Origin: Streptomyces luteogriseus
Lineage (GTDB): Bacteria; Actinomycetota; Actinomycetes; Streptomycetales; Streptomycetaceae
Direction of reading: 5' to 3'
Length of the DNA stretch: 64,000 nt
Assembly: GCF_014205055.1 (NCBI RefSeq)
Contig: NZ_JACHMS010000001.1
Location: 6,076,001 to 6,140,000 of the forward strand
Below are positions 32,844-43,178 of the stretch, piece after piece (position 1 is the first letter of the stretch; each line of letters begins with the position of its first letter). The notes beneath the pieces were generated by a model, which worked only from the letters and a program-made list of their open reading frames with translations, searched no databases and was not told where the DNA came from. The translations under genes were made by a program, and so were the position numbers.

Positions 32844-34861
32844 TTGATGCTTGCAAGTTCAACATTTGGCCACTGCTTTGCCTCCCGTTGAGGCTCGGTG
32901 TCGGGTTCAGCCGCACGTAGAACGGCTCTCGCCACCGCATCCGCGTCCGAAAGCGTGACCGAATCCACCCCTGGGCGGGCTCCCGCGGCGGTCACCCAGT
33001 GGACGCCTTCTGTCGGCACGCCGAACGCGAACCGCCTTGTGTGTGCAACTCCTTGACGATCCATCAGCCGATAGGGCCGCGCTGTGACATCCAACCCCCC
33101 TGTCTCGTAACCGTCCACGACGTGCGGTCGGCACTGCCCCCTCCGGAGCAGACCGGCCAGGAGGTCGTCGGCGGTGTGCCGCAGGTCGGGCTCCGGCAGG
33201 CGGGCCTCTATGAGGGTTTTCACACGGACCGGCGGTCCCGGCACGTCGGGGGAGTGCGCCGCCCAGCCCCCGTTCTCCTCCGTCACCCGTAGCCGCGGCC
33301 CGAGCACCCGCACCACCCCCGCCTCCACCAGCGCCACGAGCTCCTCGATGCGGCGGCGCGGCGGGCCGATCGAGAGGAACGCGTTGAGCGGGGTGTACCA
33401 ACGGTCCAGGTGATCGCGGCGGGACGCGCCGCAGAGGCCGCCGTGGTCGACGATCAGCCGGAGTTCGTTGCGCAGGTCGCGCAGCACGTCCAGGGCCGCC
33501 TTCAGGGGGCCGTGCACATTGCCCAGGGCGGCCTGGGCGGCGTCCTCGCGCAGATACGACAGCAGCCAGTCGCGCCACTCGCCGGAATGCGCGAAGTCCC
33601 GTCCCGCGTAAGGGCGGGAGACCCGCTCCCAGCACCAGCGCTCACTGTCCGGCACCCCGAACTCCTCCAGCAGCGGCGCCTCCAGGGGATCGCCGTGCGG
33701 GACGGCGAGGAAGCGCTCGGTGAACTCCCGCTCCCGCCCCGGCTCTTGTCTCCGCTCCGGCTCCCGCTCACGCTTCGGCTTCCGCTCCGGCTCCGGCCCC
33801 GGCTCCGCGCGGGACGCGGCCCGCCGGATCAGCGCGCCGTAGTAGACCGTCTCCACCTCCTTCGCCACCAACGGCCATATCTCCGTGAGGAAATCGGGCG
33901 CCTCTCCGGAGTCCGCGCGCTTGCGGAACCCGGCGATCACCTCCGGGGTGAGGGCGAGCGGGACGTGCCGGCCGTAGGGCCCCTTCGCGTTGTCGCCTCG
34001 TGCCTGGTACGGGACGCCGCGCCGTGAACCGGCGAAGAGCCGCGGCTCACGGCCGGATGGGAGGTAGCGCAGGCCCTCGTCGTCCCGGACGAAACGGCCG
34101 CCCCGGCCGGTCGTCAGCAGGGCCGTGTGGTCGAAGAAGTTGAGGCCGAGGCCGCGCAGCAGGACGGGTTCGCCCGGGGGGACGGGCGACAGGTCGACGT
34201 CGGCCGGGTTCGCGGGCGGGACGTGGCGCAGGCCGTGCCGCGCGGCGTGGGCCGCGGGCCGCAGCAGGTCCGGGCCGGCGGTCCTCGGCAGGTGCCCTTG
34301 GGCCAGCACCACCGCGGACAGGCCGGTCAGGGTGCGGCCGTCGTCGAGGGTGAGGGTCTGGCGGCCGCCGGGAGCGTCGTCGAGCCGTACAGCGCGTGCC
34401 CGGTGTGTCTCGACCCGTACCTCCGGCGGCGCCTGCCGCACGACCTCGGCGAACACCCACTCCAGATAGCGGCCGTAGTCGGCCCGGGCCGGGTACTCGT
34501 CCGGGCCCAGCCTGCCGCCCGCCCACTCGTGCAGGCTCGGGCCGGGGCGGATCGGGCCCGAGCAGTCCACGCTGTCGTCGGTGAACAGGGTCACCTGGCA
34601 GGCCACGGTGTTCATCAGCAGCTCGGGCGACTGGGCGGTGCGCCAGACACGGCCAGGGCCGGGCGGGTCCGGGTCGATCACATGGACCGTCAGCCGGGCA
34701 CCGGACGGCAGGAGTTCGGGGGCGGAGGCGCACAGGCGTTCCAGGACGCTGGTGCCGCGCGGTCCCGCGCCGACCAGGGCTACGGAGACGCGCGCGGGTC
34801 TCGCGGCCGGTCCGGGACCCTCGGACGGTACGGATGCCTCGGTTTCGGGCGGCGCAGACAA
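32840..34861 (-). CDS. FAD/NAD(P)-binding oxidoreductase-like protein
   Basis: 673 residues. The N-terminal domain RVSVALVGAGPRGTSVLERL (GxGxxG) with a later ADYGRYLEWVF and LSAVVLAQGHLP fits the FAD-NAD(P)-binding family seen in Streptomyces, related to lysine/ornithine monooxygenases. A long C-terminal half (FTERFLAVPHGDPLEAPL, RWYTPLNAFLSIGPPRRR, VHWVTAAG) is also typical. The reaction is unknown. A charged low-complexity insert rich in Glu, Arg and Pro (residues about 355-380) probably forms a loop. TTG 34861 is chosen as start because GGGAG lies 8 nt upstream. Earlier in-frame codons encode a nonconserved Arg-rich leader. Confidence 0.85.
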   Translation of the reverse strand: MSAPPETEASVPSEGPGPAARPARVSVALVGAGPRGTSVLERLCASAPELLPSGARLTVHVIDPDPPGPGRVWRTAQSPELLMNTVACQVTLFTDDSVDCSGPIRPGPSLHEWAGGRLGPDEYPARADYGRYLEWVFAEVVRQAPPEVRVETHRARAVRLDDAPGGRQTLTLDDGRTLTGLSAVVLAQGHLPRTAGPDLLRPAAHAARHGLRHVPPANPADVDLSPVPPGEPVLLRGLGLNFFDHTALLTTGRGGRFVRDDEGLRYLPSGREPRLFAGSRRGVPYQARGDNAKGPYGRHVPLALTPEVIAGFRKRADSGEAPDFLTEIWPLVAKEVETVYYGALIRRAASRAEPGPEPERKPKREREPERRQEPGREREFTERFLAVPHGDPLEAPLLEEFGVPDSERWCWERVSRPYAGRDFAHSGEWRDWLLSYLREDAAQAALGNVHGPLKAALDVLRDLRNELRLIVDHGGLCGASRRDHLDRWYTPLNAFLSIGPPRRRIEELVALVEAGVVRVLGPRLRVTEENGGWAAHSPDVPGPPVRVKTLIEARLPEPDLRHTADDLLAGLLRRGQCRPHVVDGYETGGLDVTARPYRLMDRQGVAHTRRFAFGVPTEGVHWVTAAGARPGVDSVTLSDADAVARAVLRAAEPDTEPQREAKQWPNVELASIN

Positions 34862-35055
34862 GGGTGGTACTCCCGGGCGTGTGGGGCGCGTGTCGGCGGT
34901 CCGCCGGAATGGAAGCGGACGGTCCGCCTCATCATGCCGTCGCCGGGCGAGGTAACGGAGGCTCGTGGGGAAGGATTGACGGTCGCTGTGGGATGCCTCA
35001 CCAGCACGACGGGGCATCACCGGACACAACACAACAAGCAGGCGGAATGGGATGA

Positions 35056-36693
<1,638 letters not shown>

Positions 36694-36770
36694 GTCGTTC
36701 CCCTCTCCGTCGCCCCGTACGGTACGGAACGAGGGAGGTCAGCGGGGAGGTCCCGGCGTGAATCAGCGTG

Positions 36771-37415
36771 TCAGCAGCTCGCCAGGTAGTTCTGCAGCGC
36801 GGACTTCTCCGCCGAGTCGACCGAGAGTCCGTAGTAGTACTTCACCTGCACCCAGGCGCGGACGTAGGTGCAGCGGTACGCCGTCCGGGAGGGCATCCAG
36901 GTGGCCGGGTCCTGGTCGCCCTTGGCCTGGTTGACGTTGTCGGTGACCGCGATGAGCTGCGGGCGGGTGAGGTCGTTGGCGAACGACTGGCGGCGGGACG
37001 TCGTCCAGGAGTCGGCGCCGGAGTCCCAGGCCTCGGCCAGCGGGACCAGGTGGTCGATGTCGAGGTCGGAGGCGGCGGTCCAGGTCGCGCCGTCGTAGAC
37101 GGAGTACCAGCTGCCGCTGGTGGCGGCGCAGGAGGAGTCCTGCTGGACGTTCGAGCCGTCGCGCTTGAGGACGACCTCGCGGGTGTTGCAGGAGCCGGAC
37201 TGGGTGATCCAGTGCGGGAAGAGGTCGCGGTTGTAGCCGGTGCGGTCCTCGGTCGCCACGGTGAGCGAGGCCAGGTAGGAGCGTGCGGTGGCGCCGCTCA
37301 CGGGGGTGGGGAGGGCGGCGGAGGCCGTGGGGGCGCTGAAGAGGGCCACGGAGGATATGAGCGCGGTGGCCGCCGCGGCGACGCTCAGCCGTCGACGCGC
37401 GTAGAACCTGGGCAT
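36771..37415 (-). CDS. Secreted HNH endonuclease (GmrSD/DUF1524-like)
   Basis: 214 residues with a clear signal peptide (RRRLSVAAAATALISSVALFSAPTASA, cleaved before ALP). The catalytic core SDLDIDHLVPLAEAWDSGA (D-H-x-x-P) followed by LIAVTDNVNQAKGDQDPATWMPS is the His-Asn-type motif of secreted HNH nucleases. Cysteine pairs (GSCNTRE, SSCAATSG, YRCTYV, the final SC) probably form disulphides. It should degrade extracellular DNA or RNA, for nutrition or during development. ATG 37415 has AGGGAG 5 nt upstream. It is divergent from the riboswitch-controlled exporter. Confidence 0.93.
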   Translation of the reverse strand: MPRFYARRRLSVAAAATALISSVALFSAPTASAALPTPVSGATARSYLASLTVATEDRTGYNRDLFPHWITQSGSCNTREVVLKRDGSNVQQDSSCAATSGSWYSVYDGATWTAASDLDIDHLVPLAEAWDSGADSWTTSRRQSFANDLTRPQLIAVTDNVNQAKGDQDPATWMPSRTAYRCTYVRAWVQVKYYYGLSVDSAEKSALQNYLASC

Positions 37416-37585
37416 GCGAACTCCCTGGGGGGGGTGGGGATGTTGGCTTGCGAGCGAGGGCAATGCTCGCGGCGCCGTGTTGCGCACAGGTGTGCGCCCG
37501 GTGAGAAGTTAGTGACGAGGTCATGACATGACAAGGTTCGAGACGGAACTTTTCACTTCCGGCGCGTCCCGTACCATGGACGGCG

Positions 37586-37700
37586 CAGAAGGGGAGTAGC
37601 TCTTCGCCGGACCGTCGACATACTGCTCAGCCCGCCTGAGCCGGCGCCCGGAGGCCGGTCCTTTCCCGGACCTGCCAGCGAGACCTTCGGCAAAGCAGTG
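37586..37700 (+). promoter_or_regulatory. yybP-ykoY manganese riboswitch
   Basis: Conserved elements occur in order: GAAGGGGAGTAGCTC (37588-37602), GACCGTCGACATACTG (37610-37625), a variable stem, and CAGCGAGACCTTCGG (37676-37690). AAGG and CCTT can close the first helix. This is the yybP-ykoY consensus known to bind Mn2+ and switch on exporters. It lies 108 nt before a TMEM165/UPF0016 gene, a standard target. A GC-rich hairpin downstream (about 37697-37735, GCACAC with GTGTGC) is a plausible expression platform. Confidence 0.92.
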
Positions 37701-37807
37701 CACACCCGTGCCCCCCGGCGCGGGTGCCGTGTGCGCTGCCGTGCCGAGGTGTCCTGTGCGAAGGTCCAGCACTCTCGGTGGGGCAGCCCCGACCGATTGA
37801 GGAACCC

Positions 37808-38389
37808 TTGATCAGCCTGACCGTGACGGCCGTCGTCTTCGGCGTCGTCTTCCTCGCGGAACTGCCGGACAAGACCGCCCTGGCCGGCCTCGTCCTCGGC
37901 ACCCGCTACCGCGCCTCCTACGTCTTCGCCGGTGTCGCCGCCGCCTTCGCGCTGCATGTCGTGCTCGCCGTCGCGGCCGGCAGTGTGCTGACGCTGTTGC
38001 CGCAGCAGATCGTGCAGGCCCTCACGGGCGTGCTCTTCCTGGGCGGGGCCGCGGTGCTGCTGCTGAGGAAGGGCGAGGACGAGGAGGAGGTCCGCAAGCC
38101 GGAGAACCAGTCCTTCTGGAAGGTCTCGGGCGCCGGCTTCATGCTCATCCTGGTCGCCGAGTTCGGTGATCTGACCCAGATCATGACCGCGAACCTGGCC
38201 GCCCGCTACGACGACCCGCTCTCCGTCGGCCTGGGCGCGGTACTGGCGCTGTGGGCCGTGGCGGGGCTCGGCATCGTCGGCGGCAAGGCGCTGATGAAGA
38301 AGGTGCCGCTGCGGCTGATCACGCAGATCGCGGCGCTGGTCATGCTGGCGCTCGGGCTGTGGAGCCTGTGGGAGGCCGTGACCGGCTGA
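37808..38389 (+). CDS. TMEM165/GDT1 (UPF0016) family manganese/calcium exporter
   Basis: 193 residues with six hydrophobic segments in two repeats. The family motif E-x-G-D-[KR]-T appears as AELPDKTAL near residue 17 and AEFGDLTQI near residue 120, one per repeat, and provides the acidic cation path. A charged loop (LRKGEDEEEVRKPENQS) separates the halves. The preceding Mn2+ riboswitch strongly suggests manganese efflux under manganese excess. TTG 37808 is the likely start, with GAGGAA directly upstream. A downstream in-frame GTG (37823) is possible but would lose part of the first helix. Confidence 0.95.
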   Translation: MISLTVTAVVFGVVFLAELPDKTALAGLVLGTRYRASYVFAGVAAAFALHVVLAVAAGSVLTLLPQQIVQALTGVLFLGGAAVLLLRKGEDEEEVRKPENQSFWKVSGAGFMLILVAEFGDLTQIMTANLAARYDDPLSVGLGAVLALWAVAGLGIVGGKALMKKVPLRLITQIAALVMLALGLWSLWEAVTG

Positions 38390-38601
38390 GCCGGGTGGGC
38401 TGAACAGTGGATGAACGTCCGCGGGGGTTCCCCTGGCGCGAAGGCGGACTTATTTTGTACCGTGGAGGAACAAAGTGGCCCTCCGCCCGTTTTCCCTGAC
38501 CGGCGGGCGGGGCCGCCTTGTCCCCCCCCGGGGCGTGCCGGTCGCGATCCGTCGTCCGCCCCCACTCGCGCTGGAACGCGCCCCGAGCCTTGGAGCTGCC
38601 G

Positions 38602-39261
38602 ATGACGGCCACCGCCGTGCTCACCGCCCGCGCCCTCCTGCTGGACATGGACGGCACCCTCGTCAACTCGGACGCCTCGGTCGAACGCGTCTGGCGGCGC
38701 TGGGCCGAGCGTCACGGGCTCGACGGGGACGACGTCATGAAGGTCGTCCACGGCCGGCAGGGCTACGCCTCCATGGCGCTGCTGCTGCCCGAGCGGCCGA
38801 TGGAACAGAACCACGCCGACAACGCCCGCATGCTCGCCGACGAGACGGCCGACACCGACGGGGTCGTCGCGATCCCGGGGGCGCCGGAGTTCCTGGCCTC
38901 GCTCCGGGGGCTGCCGCACGCGCTGGTGACCTCCGCGGATGTGCCGCTATCGACGGCGCGGATGGCGGCGGCCGGTCTGGACCTGCCCGAGGTGCGGGTG
39001 ACGGCGGAGTCCGTCGGGGCGAGCAAGCCCGACCCCGAGGGCTTCCTGAAGGGCGCCGCCGAGCTGGGGATCGCCCCCGCGGACTGTGTGGTGTTCGAGG
39101 ACTCCGGAGCCGGGATAGCGGCGGGGCGCGCCGCCGGGATGACGGTGGTCGGCATCGGGCCGCGGGCCGCCTTCCACGAGCCGGACGTGGTGGTGGAGGA
39201 CCTGACGACGGTGCGTGTGGAAGCCGGTGCGGACGGGACGATTCGGCTGCACATCGGGTGA
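38602..39261 (+). CDS. HAD family hydrolase (subfamily IA, sugar-phosphatase-like)
   Basis: 219 residues. HAD motif I is LLLDMDGTLVNSD (nucleophile Asp and general acid Asp two residues later), motif II is ALVTSAD, motif III is SKPDPEGFLKG and motif IV is VVFEDSGAGIAAG. A helical C1 cap lies between motifs I and II. These features fit phosphoglucomutase- or sugar-phosphatase-like HADs acting on small phosphorylated metabolites. ATG 38602 has TTGGAG 7 nt upstream. About 120 bp upstream is another start-like signal (GGAGGA then GTG 38475) in a different frame. It is convergent with the MerR fusion gene. Confidence 0.93.
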   Translation: MTATAVLTARALLLDMDGTLVNSDASVERVWRRWAERHGLDGDDVMKVVHGRQGYASMALLLPERPMEQNHADNARMLADETADTDGVVAIPGAPEFLASLRGLPHALVTSADVPLSTARMAAAGLDLPEVRVTAESVGASKPDPEGFLKGAAELGIAPADCVVFEDSGAGIAAGRAAGMTVVGIGPRAAFHEPDVVVEDLTTVRVEAGADGTIRLHIG

Positions 39262-39269
39262 CCGGCCGC

Positions 39270-40850
39270 TCAGTCCGAGGTGCGGCGGCCGAGGAACGCG
39301 GCCACGTGATCAAGAGCCGGCGCATGCTCGGGAGCGGGCTGCGCTGAGGCGATGGATCCGCCGGCGGTGCGGGGGAGGCCGCCGTAGATCTCCCGGACGA
39401 CGGGCAGGGCGGCGCGCGCGATGTCGGGCTCCAGGTCCCGGTCGTGACCGAGCGCGGTCGCGAGGTCCCAGCCGTGCACGAGCAGCTCCACGAGCAGTTG
39501 CTCGACCACGCGACGGCCGGGGGCGGGGCCGAAGGGGCGCTCCAGCATGCCCGGCTGCCGGAAGGCCTCGCGAGCCCGGGAGGCGGCGGCCTCGAAGGCG
39601 GCGACGTGGTCGTCCCCGAGGTGGTTCTCGGTGTGGCCGTCGGTGGGGGGCGTGCCGTGAGCCAGGCCGCCCCAGATGATGTTCTCCCACACCAGATGGT
39701 CGAGCAGATCCCGTACGGTCCAGTCCTCGCAGGGAGTCGGCAGGTCGAACCGGTCCGGCGCCGTCGCGCGCACGAGTGCGCCGACAGTGTCCTGGACCCG
39801 TGTGAAAGCGTCCAGGACACCGCCCGGCCAGGGGTCGGTGTCATCCGCGTAGAGGGCTTCGAGCCGGGCGTCGTGCGCGCCGGGTGCGGGGTTGGCGCGC
39901 AGCGCGGTGGTCAGCCATTGCCCTTCCTCGGCGATCCCGGCGGGTGCGGGACGGCCGCCGAGGACGCACAGCAGTTGCCAGAAGCGCTCGACGGCGGGCT
40001 CGGCCGCTGCGGTGAGCTGCTCGTTCAAGCGTTCGCGTGCCTCGGCGCCGTCGGTGGTCACGGCGGGGTCGATGTTCGCGCGGCTGGGCAGCCACGCGGC
40101 GACGATGTCGGCGACGACCTCGTCGGCAGCCGGGGAGTCGGCTGCGGTGCCGGCCCGCATGGCGGTGCGGACGCGTGCGGTCCAGGCGTCGGTGAGTGTG
40201 CGCATCTCCTCCGCCACGGAGGAGTCCTGCCCTCCCCGCCCATGACGGGCGGCGTACTCCGCGAGGCGCCGCATGGCGGGACGCAGTTCCCCGTCGGCGA
40301 CCAGCTCGCCCAGTTCGAGCCACGCCGCGACCTGCTCATCGGTGGGATCTTCCGGAAGGCCGGAGCCGGCCGCGAGGAGCCCCTCGCGGAAGTGGGGCAC
40401 ATCCAGATCGTCGAGCGTGTCGGTGAGGAAGTCGTGAACCAGCTTGCGGCGTTCGTCGGGAGACATGCGGGCATTACGGGTCATCAGGTCGAGTCCTTCA
40501 TGGGTGGTGCGATGGGTGACGGTGCGCAGGACCGCCTGATGAGTCCGCAGGCGGCGGATCTGGGCTTCCAGTGCATCGACGTGCGCGGCCGCCACCTCGG
40601 CGAGCCCGTCCTGGTGATCCAGGGCGGCCCGGATCTCACCGAGCCCCAACCCCAGGTCCCGCAGAGTGCGGGCCAGGTGCAGCCGGGCCACGCCGGCTGT
40701 GTCGTAGCGGCGGTAGCCGCCGGCCGTCCGGCCGACCGGTGTCACGACGCCCACATCCGACCAGTGCCTGACCACTTTCACCGGCAACCCGGTCTGCCGT
40801 GCCACGGCCCCGATGCTCCACGTGGGCCGCGACGCATCGTCGCTGCGCAT
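39270..40850 (-). CDS. MerR family regulator fused to a maleylpyruvate-isomerase/DinB-like domain
   Basis: 526 residues. The N-terminus is a MerR winged helix (WSIGAVARQTGLPVKVVRHWSDVGVV, then GGYRRYDTAGVARLHLARTLRDLGLGLGEIRAAL) followed by a coiled coil. The middle (about 120-340) is helical. The C-terminal part has RFDLPTPCEDWTVRDLLDHLVW and LLVELLVHGWDLATALG, the metal-binding signature of the TIGR03086-like maleylpyruvate isomerase/DinB fold. It may sense a thiol such as mycothiol, since that fold uses thiols, but this is inference. ATG 40850 is chosen: the MerR-type operator at 40864-40886 lies just upstream, leaving room for little or no leader. Confidence 0.9.
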   Translation of the reverse strand: MRSDDASRPTWSIGAVARQTGLPVKVVRHWSDVGVVTPVGRTAGGYRRYDTAGVARLHLARTLRDLGLGLGEIRAALDHQDGLAEVAAAHVDALEAQIRRLRTHQAVLRTVTHRTTHEGLDLMTRNARMSPDERRKLVHDFLTDTLDDLDVPHFREGLLAAGSGLPEDPTDEQVAAWLELGELVADGELRPAMRRLAEYAARHGRGGQDSSVAEEMRTLTDAWTARVRTAMRAGTAADSPAADEVVADIVAAWLPSRANIDPAVTTDGAEARERLNEQLTAAAEPAVERFWQLLCVLGGRPAPAGIAEEGQWLTTALRANPAPGAHDARLEALYADDTDPWPGGVLDAFTRVQDTVGALVRATAPDRFDLPTPCEDWTVRDLLDHLVWENIIWGGLAHGTPPTDGHTENHLGDDHVAAFEAAASRAREAFRQPGMLERPFGPAPGRRVVEQLLVELLVHGWDLATALGHDRDLEPDIARAALPVVREIYGGLPRTAGGSIASAQPAPEHAPALDHVAAFLGRRTSD

Positions 40851-40863
40851 GTGCTCCACCTTC

Positions 40864-40886
40864 GACTCTCCCTTCGTGGGAGAGTC
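40864..40886 (-). promoter_or_regulatory. MerR-type operator/promoter of the MerR fusion gene
   Basis: GACTCTCCC (40864-40872) and GGGAGAGTC (40878-40886) are perfect 9-bp arms around a 5-nt centre. On the minus strand a -35 like TTGACT overlaps the first arm, and a 19-bp spacer would put the -10 at GAAGGT. Long spacers with a central dyad are characteristic of MerR-activated promoters, so autoregulation is likely. Confidence 0.75.
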
Positions 40887-40991
40887 AAGCAGCCTCATGC
40901 TCCGACGCGGCAGACACCGATACCTCCCACCGGCCCGTGCTGCCCTCGCCGGACACCGCGGCGGTCCCGCCGACGACGTGGGGTGGACGCC

Positions 40992-41534
40992 CTACCGGCA
41001 GCCCGTCACGTGGGCGGCGATGACGCGCGCGCACTCCAGGGACTCGGTGTGCGTCGTGTCCACCTCGACGTCGTAGCTCATGCCCTCGTGCACGACCCGG
41101 GCCTGTGACGCGGCCATGCCCCCGACCCGGTCTCCCCGGGCGATCTCGCGCCCCGCGACGACCGCGCTGTCGCACCGGACGCCCACCCACAGCACGGTGA
41201 GGCCGGCCAGGACCTTCTCCCACCGCTGCCGGGACGCCGGGCCGCCGAGGAAGACGTCGTCGACGATGATCCCGGCGCCCGCACGGGCCATGGCGGCGAT
41301 GCCCTCGGTCCAGGCCGCGTCCAGGGCCCGGAACTCCGCGCCCACGCTCACGCCGCCGTCCGCCGCGAAGGTGATCCCGCCGTCCGAGCCCCGCAGCCTC
41401 GCGGGCAGCGCGTCGACGAACGAGTCGACCCCGAAGGCCAGCCACGGATCGGGCAGGACCTGTTGCAGGCACCGGACGATCCCGGACTTGCCCGAGCTCG
41501 AACCGCCGTTGAGGACGATCACCTGAGTGGTCAC
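40992..41534 (-). CDS. cpt: Chloramphenicol phosphotransferase-like protein
   Basis: 180 residues, the length of the Streptomyces venezuelae enzyme (178). Walker A is NGGSSSGKSG (residues 9-18), and Asp37 in WLAFGVDSFVD coincides with the catalytic base Asp37 of that protein. VDDVFLGG and WVGVRCDSAVVAGREIARGDRVGGMA (lid arginines) also match the enzyme as I remember it. The reaction transfers ATP phosphate to the primary hydroxyl of chloramphenicol, inactivating it. No chloramphenicol biosynthetic gene is nearby, so it may be a resistance gene or have another substrate. GTG 41534 start. Confidence 0.92.
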   Translation of the reverse strand: MTTQVIVLNGGSSSGKSGIVRCLQQVLPDPWLAFGVDSFVDALPARLRGSDGGITFAADGGVSVGAEFRALDAAWTEGIAAMARAGAGIIVDDVFLGGPASRQRWEKVLAGLTVLWVGVRCDSAVVAGREIARGDRVGGMAASQARVVHEGMSYDVEVDTTHTESLECARVIAAHVTGCR

Positions 41535-41561
41535 GCCATCACGGTAGGGGGCCCGGACCGG

Positions 41562-43019
41562 TCATGGCTCGCGGGTTTCCGACTCCAGCTTCTCCCGGGT
41601 CGCCCGGTCGTAGACGCCGAGGTCGTCGACCTGGATGCCGCGCGACCACTGGTAGGTACGGACCGCGTCGGCCAGCCGGTCGTCGAAACTGCCGTCGGTG
41701 TCGTCGTCGTAGAGGTGCAACTGCCGCAGACGGAGCTGGAGTTCGGTGACCTCCGGGCCGCGGTCGCCGAGGCGCAGGACGGTCGGGCCGCCCTTCTGGC
41801 GGCCGCTGTCCGGGGGCGCCTGCTCGGGACCGGTCGCCGAGGCGGACGGCTGTGAGGCCGACGGGGAGGGCGACCGCGACGGGCTCGCCGAGGCGCTCGG
41901 CGCGGACGGAGACGGTGAAGCAGACGGGCTCCCGCTGCGGGACGGCGACGGCGGCGGTGCGGCCGGTGCCGGGGGAGCGGCCGCACCGCCGCCCTGCGGG
42001 GGCGTGGACGCCGCGCTGCTGGACGGGGCGTCCGGCACGCTCGCGCGGATGTCGTCCGGCAGGGCGGTGTCCCGGGACGGACTCTCGTAGGAGAACAGTC
42101 CGCTCGCGTACCCGGCCGCGGCGACGACGGCGACACAGGCGCCGGCGGCGGCGATCAGGAGGGTGCTGCGCCGGCGCGGCCGGCGTCTGCCGGGCCCGCC
42201 GCCTTCCGGCGCGGCGCGATCCGCCCCCCTCGTGCCGTCGAACATGCGCAGATCGGTGACGCTCGGCTCGGTCGCGGCGGGAGCCAGGGGCGTCGGAAGC
42301 GCCGCGGTGACGGGGGCGGCGGCCGGCAGAACGGCGGTCGCGTCCGGGGCCACGGGGCACAGGGGCATGGTGGCGTCGGCGGGGGAGGGCGGCCGGGCGG
42401 CACTGCCGGGGCGGGAGGCCCCGGCGTGCGGGAGGGTGGTTTCGGTGTCCGCCGCGAGGGCCGGGCCCCGTGCGTCCTCGGCCGTTCGGTCCTGGGTCCG
42501 CGGTGTCGGTGCGGAGCCGTTTCCGGGCGTCCTGGGGGCGGTTCCGTGCGGGGGTGCGGTGCGGTTGTCCGCCGTGGCCGGGCCTGGTGCGCCTCCGGTC
42601 GCCGAAGCTGAGCCCTGGGCCCGCGGAGTCGGTGCGGAGCTGTTTCCGGGCGGCCTGGGGGTGTCTGCGTGCGGGAGTGCGGTGCTGTGGACCGTCGCGG
42701 CCGGGCCCGGTGTGCCTTGGGGTGACGCCCCCGTGGGTCCCCCCGGGCGCGGTGGCGTCGGCGCCCCGGCCGGTGGGGTCCGCTGTCCCTCGTCGGCGGT
42801 GCGTGCCGTGTCCGCGTCCGGCCCGCCGGAGGCCCCGGCGTCGATCTCCACGTACGGGCGGATCCGCAGCGGGTCGAAGTCCTCCGCTGCCGCCGCCTGG
42901 GCCGTGCGGGCGTCACGGAGGGCCTCGGCGGCGCGGTGCGTGCAGGCGCAGGCGGGGGTGTTGTCCCGCTGTCTGGGCGCGCCGCACTCCGGGCACGGGT
43001 GGCCGTTGGGCGGTTCCAC
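41562..43019 (-). CDS. Zinc-ribbon, membrane-spanning protein with C-terminal peptidoglycan-binding domain
   Basis: 485 residues. The N-terminus has two Cys knuckles (HPCPECGAPR, PACACTHRAAEAL), a zinc ribbon facing the cytosol. A long Pro/Thr/Ala low-complexity region follows. Then come a basic GRRRPRRRSTLL and a transmembrane segment (LIAAAGACVAVVAAAGYASGL), a Pro/Ser-rich external linker, and a C-terminal PG_binding_1 domain (VLRLGDRGPEVTELQLRLRQLHLYDDDTDGSF, ADAVRTYQWSRGIQVDDLGVYD). It therefore bridges cytosol and cell wall. GTG 43019 has AGGGAGGA 4-5 nt upstream. It is divergent from the MFS fusion gene. Confidence 0.9.
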   Translation of the reverse strand: MEPPNGHPCPECGAPRQRDNTPACACTHRAAEALRDARTAQAAAAEDFDPLRIRPYVEIDAGASGGPDADTARTADEGQRTPPAGAPTPPRPGGPTGASPQGTPGPAATVHSTALPHADTPRPPGNSSAPTPRAQGSASATGGAPGPATADNRTAPPHGTAPRTPGNGSAPTPRTQDRTAEDARGPALAADTETTLPHAGASRPGSAARPPSPADATMPLCPVAPDATAVLPAAAPVTAALPTPLAPAATEPSVTDLRMFDGTRGADRAAPEGGGPGRRRPRRRSTLLIAAAGACVAVVAAAGYASGLFSYESPSRDTALPDDIRASVPDAPSSSAASTPPQGGGAAAPPAPAAPPPSPSRSGSPSASPSPSAPSASASPSRSPSPSASQPSASATGPEQAPPDSGRQKGGPTVLRLGDRGPEVTELQLRLRQLHLYDDDTDGSFDDRLADAVRTYQWSRGIQVDDLGVYDRATREKLESETREP

Positions 43020-43178
43020 GCGTTCCTCCCTCCCCTCGCGAACTCCAGAGATTATCCAGATCTTCTCCACAGCGCGGTCGAGGAGCCCCCGGAAGCGCAG
43101 CTTCCAAAAGGGCCCGGCGGGCCATAACCGGTCACAGCGGTCACGATGGAAAATGTCACAGGAGACTCGGGAGGTCGT

